Of a stretch of DNA of 21,234 nucleotides, positions 19,686-21,234 are shown piece by piece (position 1 is the stretch's first letter; each line of letters begins with the position of its first letter). Source of the DNA: a virus; IMG/VR virus record IMGVR_UViG_3300020442_001297, positions 1-21,234 of that record; one strand, given 5' to 3'. The translations under genes and the position numbers were made by a program. Below the pieces are notes generated by a model, which was given only the letters and a program-made list of their open reading frames with translations, did not search any database and was not told the DNA's origin.

Positions 19686-20258
19686 TTAACTAGCGGTAAA
19701 TGTTGTGGTAGAACCAGATCCACCTGCACCAACTACGTCTCCAGTTGCGAATGCCTTATCAGATGTTGCACCACCTGTTGAGTCAACGATAGTTCCAGAG
19801 ATTGTTTGTGCTTGGACAGCATGTGCTTTACCAGTTGCAGCAGCAGTGAATGTAAACTCAACACGGTTTACACCAGTCTGTGCAGCAGCAGTTGCAGTAA
19901 TGTTGGCACTGTCAGTAGTATTTCTGACGACTAAGGTTGCACCGTTGGTAACATTAACCTGTTCGTTGTAGATAACAACAACAGTTCCTGTTGCACCACC
20001 AGCGTATCCAGTCTCTTCAAAGAATACAGCAGTAATGTCTGCACCACCTAAGGTGTTAGTTCCACGACTACCTGCACCAACCAGACCATCAACAGAGACG
20101 AGAATCTCATCCCAAAACTCGGTCTTAGCAGCATTTTTGTAGTGACGAAGAACCCAACCATCGGCAGTTGCAAAGATATTTTGAGGGTCTACTGCACCAC
20201 CTCGTACAGCCCACTTGGGTTTTGCTTCATCAGCGTCAGTTACACCGTAAAGTGCCAT
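19686..20258 (-). CDS. Probable virion structural protein
   Basis: 190 residues with an AGGAG ribosome site. N-terminus MALYGVTDADEAKPKW and GWVLRHYKN are typical of small structural proteins of T4-like cyanophages. The rest is Gly/Ala/Thr/Val-rich and beta-like (VVVIYNEQVNVTNGATLVVRN; VNRVEFTFTAAATGKAH), as in an immunoglobulin-like decoration or tail domain. A T4 late promoter 35 bases upstream fits a virion component. No signal peptide or Cys. Exact location in the particle unknown. Confidence 0.75.
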   Translation of the reverse strand: MALYGVTDADEAKPKWAVRGGAVDPQNIFATADGWVLRHYKNAAKTEFWDEILVSVDGLVGAGSRGTNTLGGADITAVFFEETGYAGGATGTVVVIYNEQVNVTNGATLVVRNTTDSANITATAAAQTGVNRVEFTFTAAATGKAHAVQAQTISGTIVDSTGGATSDKAFATGDVVGAGGSGSTTTFTAS

Positions 20259-20292
20259 GTCTATGCTCCTAAGATCGTAAAATTCCTATGAT

Positions 20293-20300
20293 TATTTATA
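20293..20300 (-). promoter_or_regulatory. T4-type late promoter TATAAATA
   Basis: Perfect TATAAATA directly after the U-tract of the terminator at 20303-20322, with no -35 element. Start near 20287, leader about 29 bases, then the probable virion gene at 20258. Confidence 0.8.
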
Positions 20301-20302
20301 AG

Positions 20303-20322
20303 AAAAAGGGTCTCTAAGACCC
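20303..20322 (-). terminator. Intrinsic terminator after the 65-residue gene
   Basis: Six-base-pair stem GGGTCT/AGACCC (arms 20308-20313 and 20317-20322) with a 3-base loop and a five-U tail on the minus strand. It insulates the late promoter that follows. Confidence 0.85.
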
Positions 20323-20344
20323 CTCTAGAATCGCCTGTGAGCGT

Positions 20345-20542
20345 TTATTCTCTTGTCTGTAGAGCAGATTTAACTTTCTCAAATAGAGCGTCGTCTGCTT
20401 CCGTTTTAGTGAGTTTCACCGCCTTGCCAATAATCAATAGGCAAATGTCGATAAGTTTTTCTCCGAGTTCTGCATCATCAGGAATTTTTGCGACAGCAGA
20501 ATCGATTACTTTATATGCCAATGGCATTAAAAAAGATAACAT
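20345..20542 (-). CDS. 65-residue phage protein of unknown function
   Basis: ATG at 20542 with AGGA 9 bases upstream. Hydrophobic helical protein (MLSFLMPLAYKVIDSAVAKI; KLIDICLLIIGKAVKLTK) with alternating charged residues, more like an amphipathic helical bundle than a clear membrane protein. No family recognised. Ends 23 bases before a terminator. Confidence 0.65.
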   Translation of the reverse strand: MLSFLMPLAYKVIDSAVAKIPDDAELGEKLIDICLLIIGKAVKLTKTEADDALFEKVKSALQTRE

Positions 20543-20579
20543 GATTAGATTCCTAACTAAGGGTTACAATATATAGGCT

Positions 20580-20789
20580 CTAATCGTAAGTCTTCTTACC
20601 ACCCTTCATGTATCCAGAACCCTTCTTGTCGTAGAAGCGAACTCCTTTAGTTCTAGTTGTAGTGTATAACTTATCCTTCGCTTTTTTAGCGTTGTCCATT
20701 ACTTCTTTATAACGCTTACCGTATTTCATACGGTTATCACGTTCTTTGTTCTCTCTTTCTTTTTTAAGATGTGCTAGTTCTTCGTTCAT
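20580..20789 (-). CDS. 69-residue Lys-rich phage protein
   Basis: ATG at 20789 overlaps the upstream TGA (ATGA). Extremely charged: LKKERENKERDNRMKYGKRY, then basic and Gly/Tyr-rich to a GSGYMKGGKKTYD end. Predicted helical N-terminus and disordered tail, which would suit nucleic-acid or scaffold interactions; not proven. No family recognised. Confidence 0.65.
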   Translation of the reverse strand: MNEELAHLKKERENKERDNRMKYGKRYKEVMDNAKKAKDKLYTTTRTKGVRFYDKKGSGYMKGGKKTYD

Positions 20790-21234
20790 GTTCCTAGTCC
20801 ACGACCTTTGTCATAGTTGTCTTTACCACCATAACGAGCCATAGTATCAGTGTAGTTCTGAACAGACTTAAACCCACGCTTCTTAGCGTCTGCAGCAGTT
20901 TGCTTCTTCTGGTCTGCTGCTTTCTTATACTTTCCAGTACCTACAGTAGACTTTGCACCTTTCACTTTCTTTTGCTGTTTACTGCCACCAGACATGATAG
21001 CACCCTTACCATACTGTTTGGTAATTTGTGCTTTTACAAAGTCTAATGCAGAATCTTTTTGTTTGGATCCTGTAGGTTTTTTAGTTCCACCCTTATCGTA
21101 CCCCTTCTCTTTCTTGAGACGGGTTGCTTCATCAAAATATTGATTGAAGGTCAAGAGGTTCGCTTCAGAATCGCTTTCTTTTGTGCTTTCTTCTGAAACT
21201 TCTTCTTGACTGACATAGGCTGTTTCCTCCGTGG
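20786..21234 (-). CDS. Lys/Gly-rich phage protein, open at the window edge
   Basis: The frame is open to the right edge (149 codons visible). Within the window the only plausible start is a TTG at 21154 (122 residues, TFNQYFDEATRLKKEKGY onward); otherwise the protein begins outside and carries an acidic Ser/Glu-rich stretch before this point. The C-terminal 120 residues are basic and low in complexity (GGTKKP, KQQKKVKGAKS, KKAADQKKQTAADAKKRG), with a YGGKDNYDKGRG end. Disordered or nucleic-acid-contacting in appearance; function unknown. An out-of-frame ATG at 21216 with a good GGAGG gives only 21 codons. Confidence 0.55.
   Translation of the reverse strand, partial: TEETAYVSQEEVSEESTKESDSEANLLTFNQYFDEATRLKKEKGYDKGGTKKPTGSKQKDSALDFVKAQITKQYGKGAIMSGGSKQQKKVKGAKSTVGTGKYKKAADQKKQTAADAKKRGFKSVQNYTDTMARYGGKDNYDKGRGLGT

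Noticed and set aside
21153-21216. 21-codon frame starting at 21216 with a strong GGAGG
   Set aside because: Very short, Lys-rich, and overlaps a longer frame that is open to the edge; kept only as a note on that gene.

Overview
The window is a stretch of a T4-like (myovirus) cyanophage genome that infects marine Synechococcus or Prochlorococcus. An intact photosystem II D1 gene (psbA), three high-light-inducible protein genes (hli), a phage transaldolase (talC), class Ia ribonucleotide reductase (nrdA/nrdB), flavin-dependent thymidylate synthase (thyX), a glutaredoxin, PhoH and a T4 gp61-type primase lie together. All genes supported here are on the minus strand, mostly joined by ATGA, TAATG or short overlaps, so the window is best read from high to low coordinates.

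Reading from the right: 21234-18409 holds small conserved phage proteins, a late-promoter-driven probable virion protein and a coiled-coil membrane protein. 18396-13679 is the primase-nrdA-nrdB unit plus two small genes, started by a promoter inside the end of the upstream gene. 13654-13037 is a late promoter, a probable glutamine-type (Downstream-peptide) riboswitch, its short peptide gene and two small DUF4278-like genes. 12956-11527 is talC and its followers, ending in a GIY-YIG protein. 11476-10485 is a cluster of tiny genes with a tRNA-Arg(UCU) overlapping one reading frame. 10352-9248 is the hli operon. 9202-8554 holds three small genes. 8537-7118 is psbA with a long structured leader and a small membrane protein. 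7087-4613 is a 701-residue repeat-rich structural protein and two small genes. 4616-4062 is an exported outer-membrane-like protein. 3994-1 is a glutaredoxin/thyX/phoH/exonuclease nucleic-acid metabolism operon, cut by the left edge.

Functionally, psbA and hli would keep photosynthetic electron flow going during infection. TalC would steer carbon into the pentose phosphate pathway, and NrdAB, glutaredoxin and ThyX would turn that into deoxynucleotides, used by replication functions (primase, exonuclease, probably PhoH).

The regulatory layout is unusually readable. Eight sigma70-like promoters, all with a 17-base spacer, can be placed. In four of them the TGA stop codon of the upstream gene is part of the -35 hexamer. 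In two the -35 lies in or at the loop of an intrinsic terminator, whose descending arm and U-tract form the spacer. In two (psbA and the exported protein) the -10 is fused to a T4-type late element TATAAATA. Several promoters are followed at once by a hairpin that would cap the 5' end of the transcript. No stretch longer than 300 bases lacks a gene. No CRISPR array, insertion sequence or rRNA was seen.
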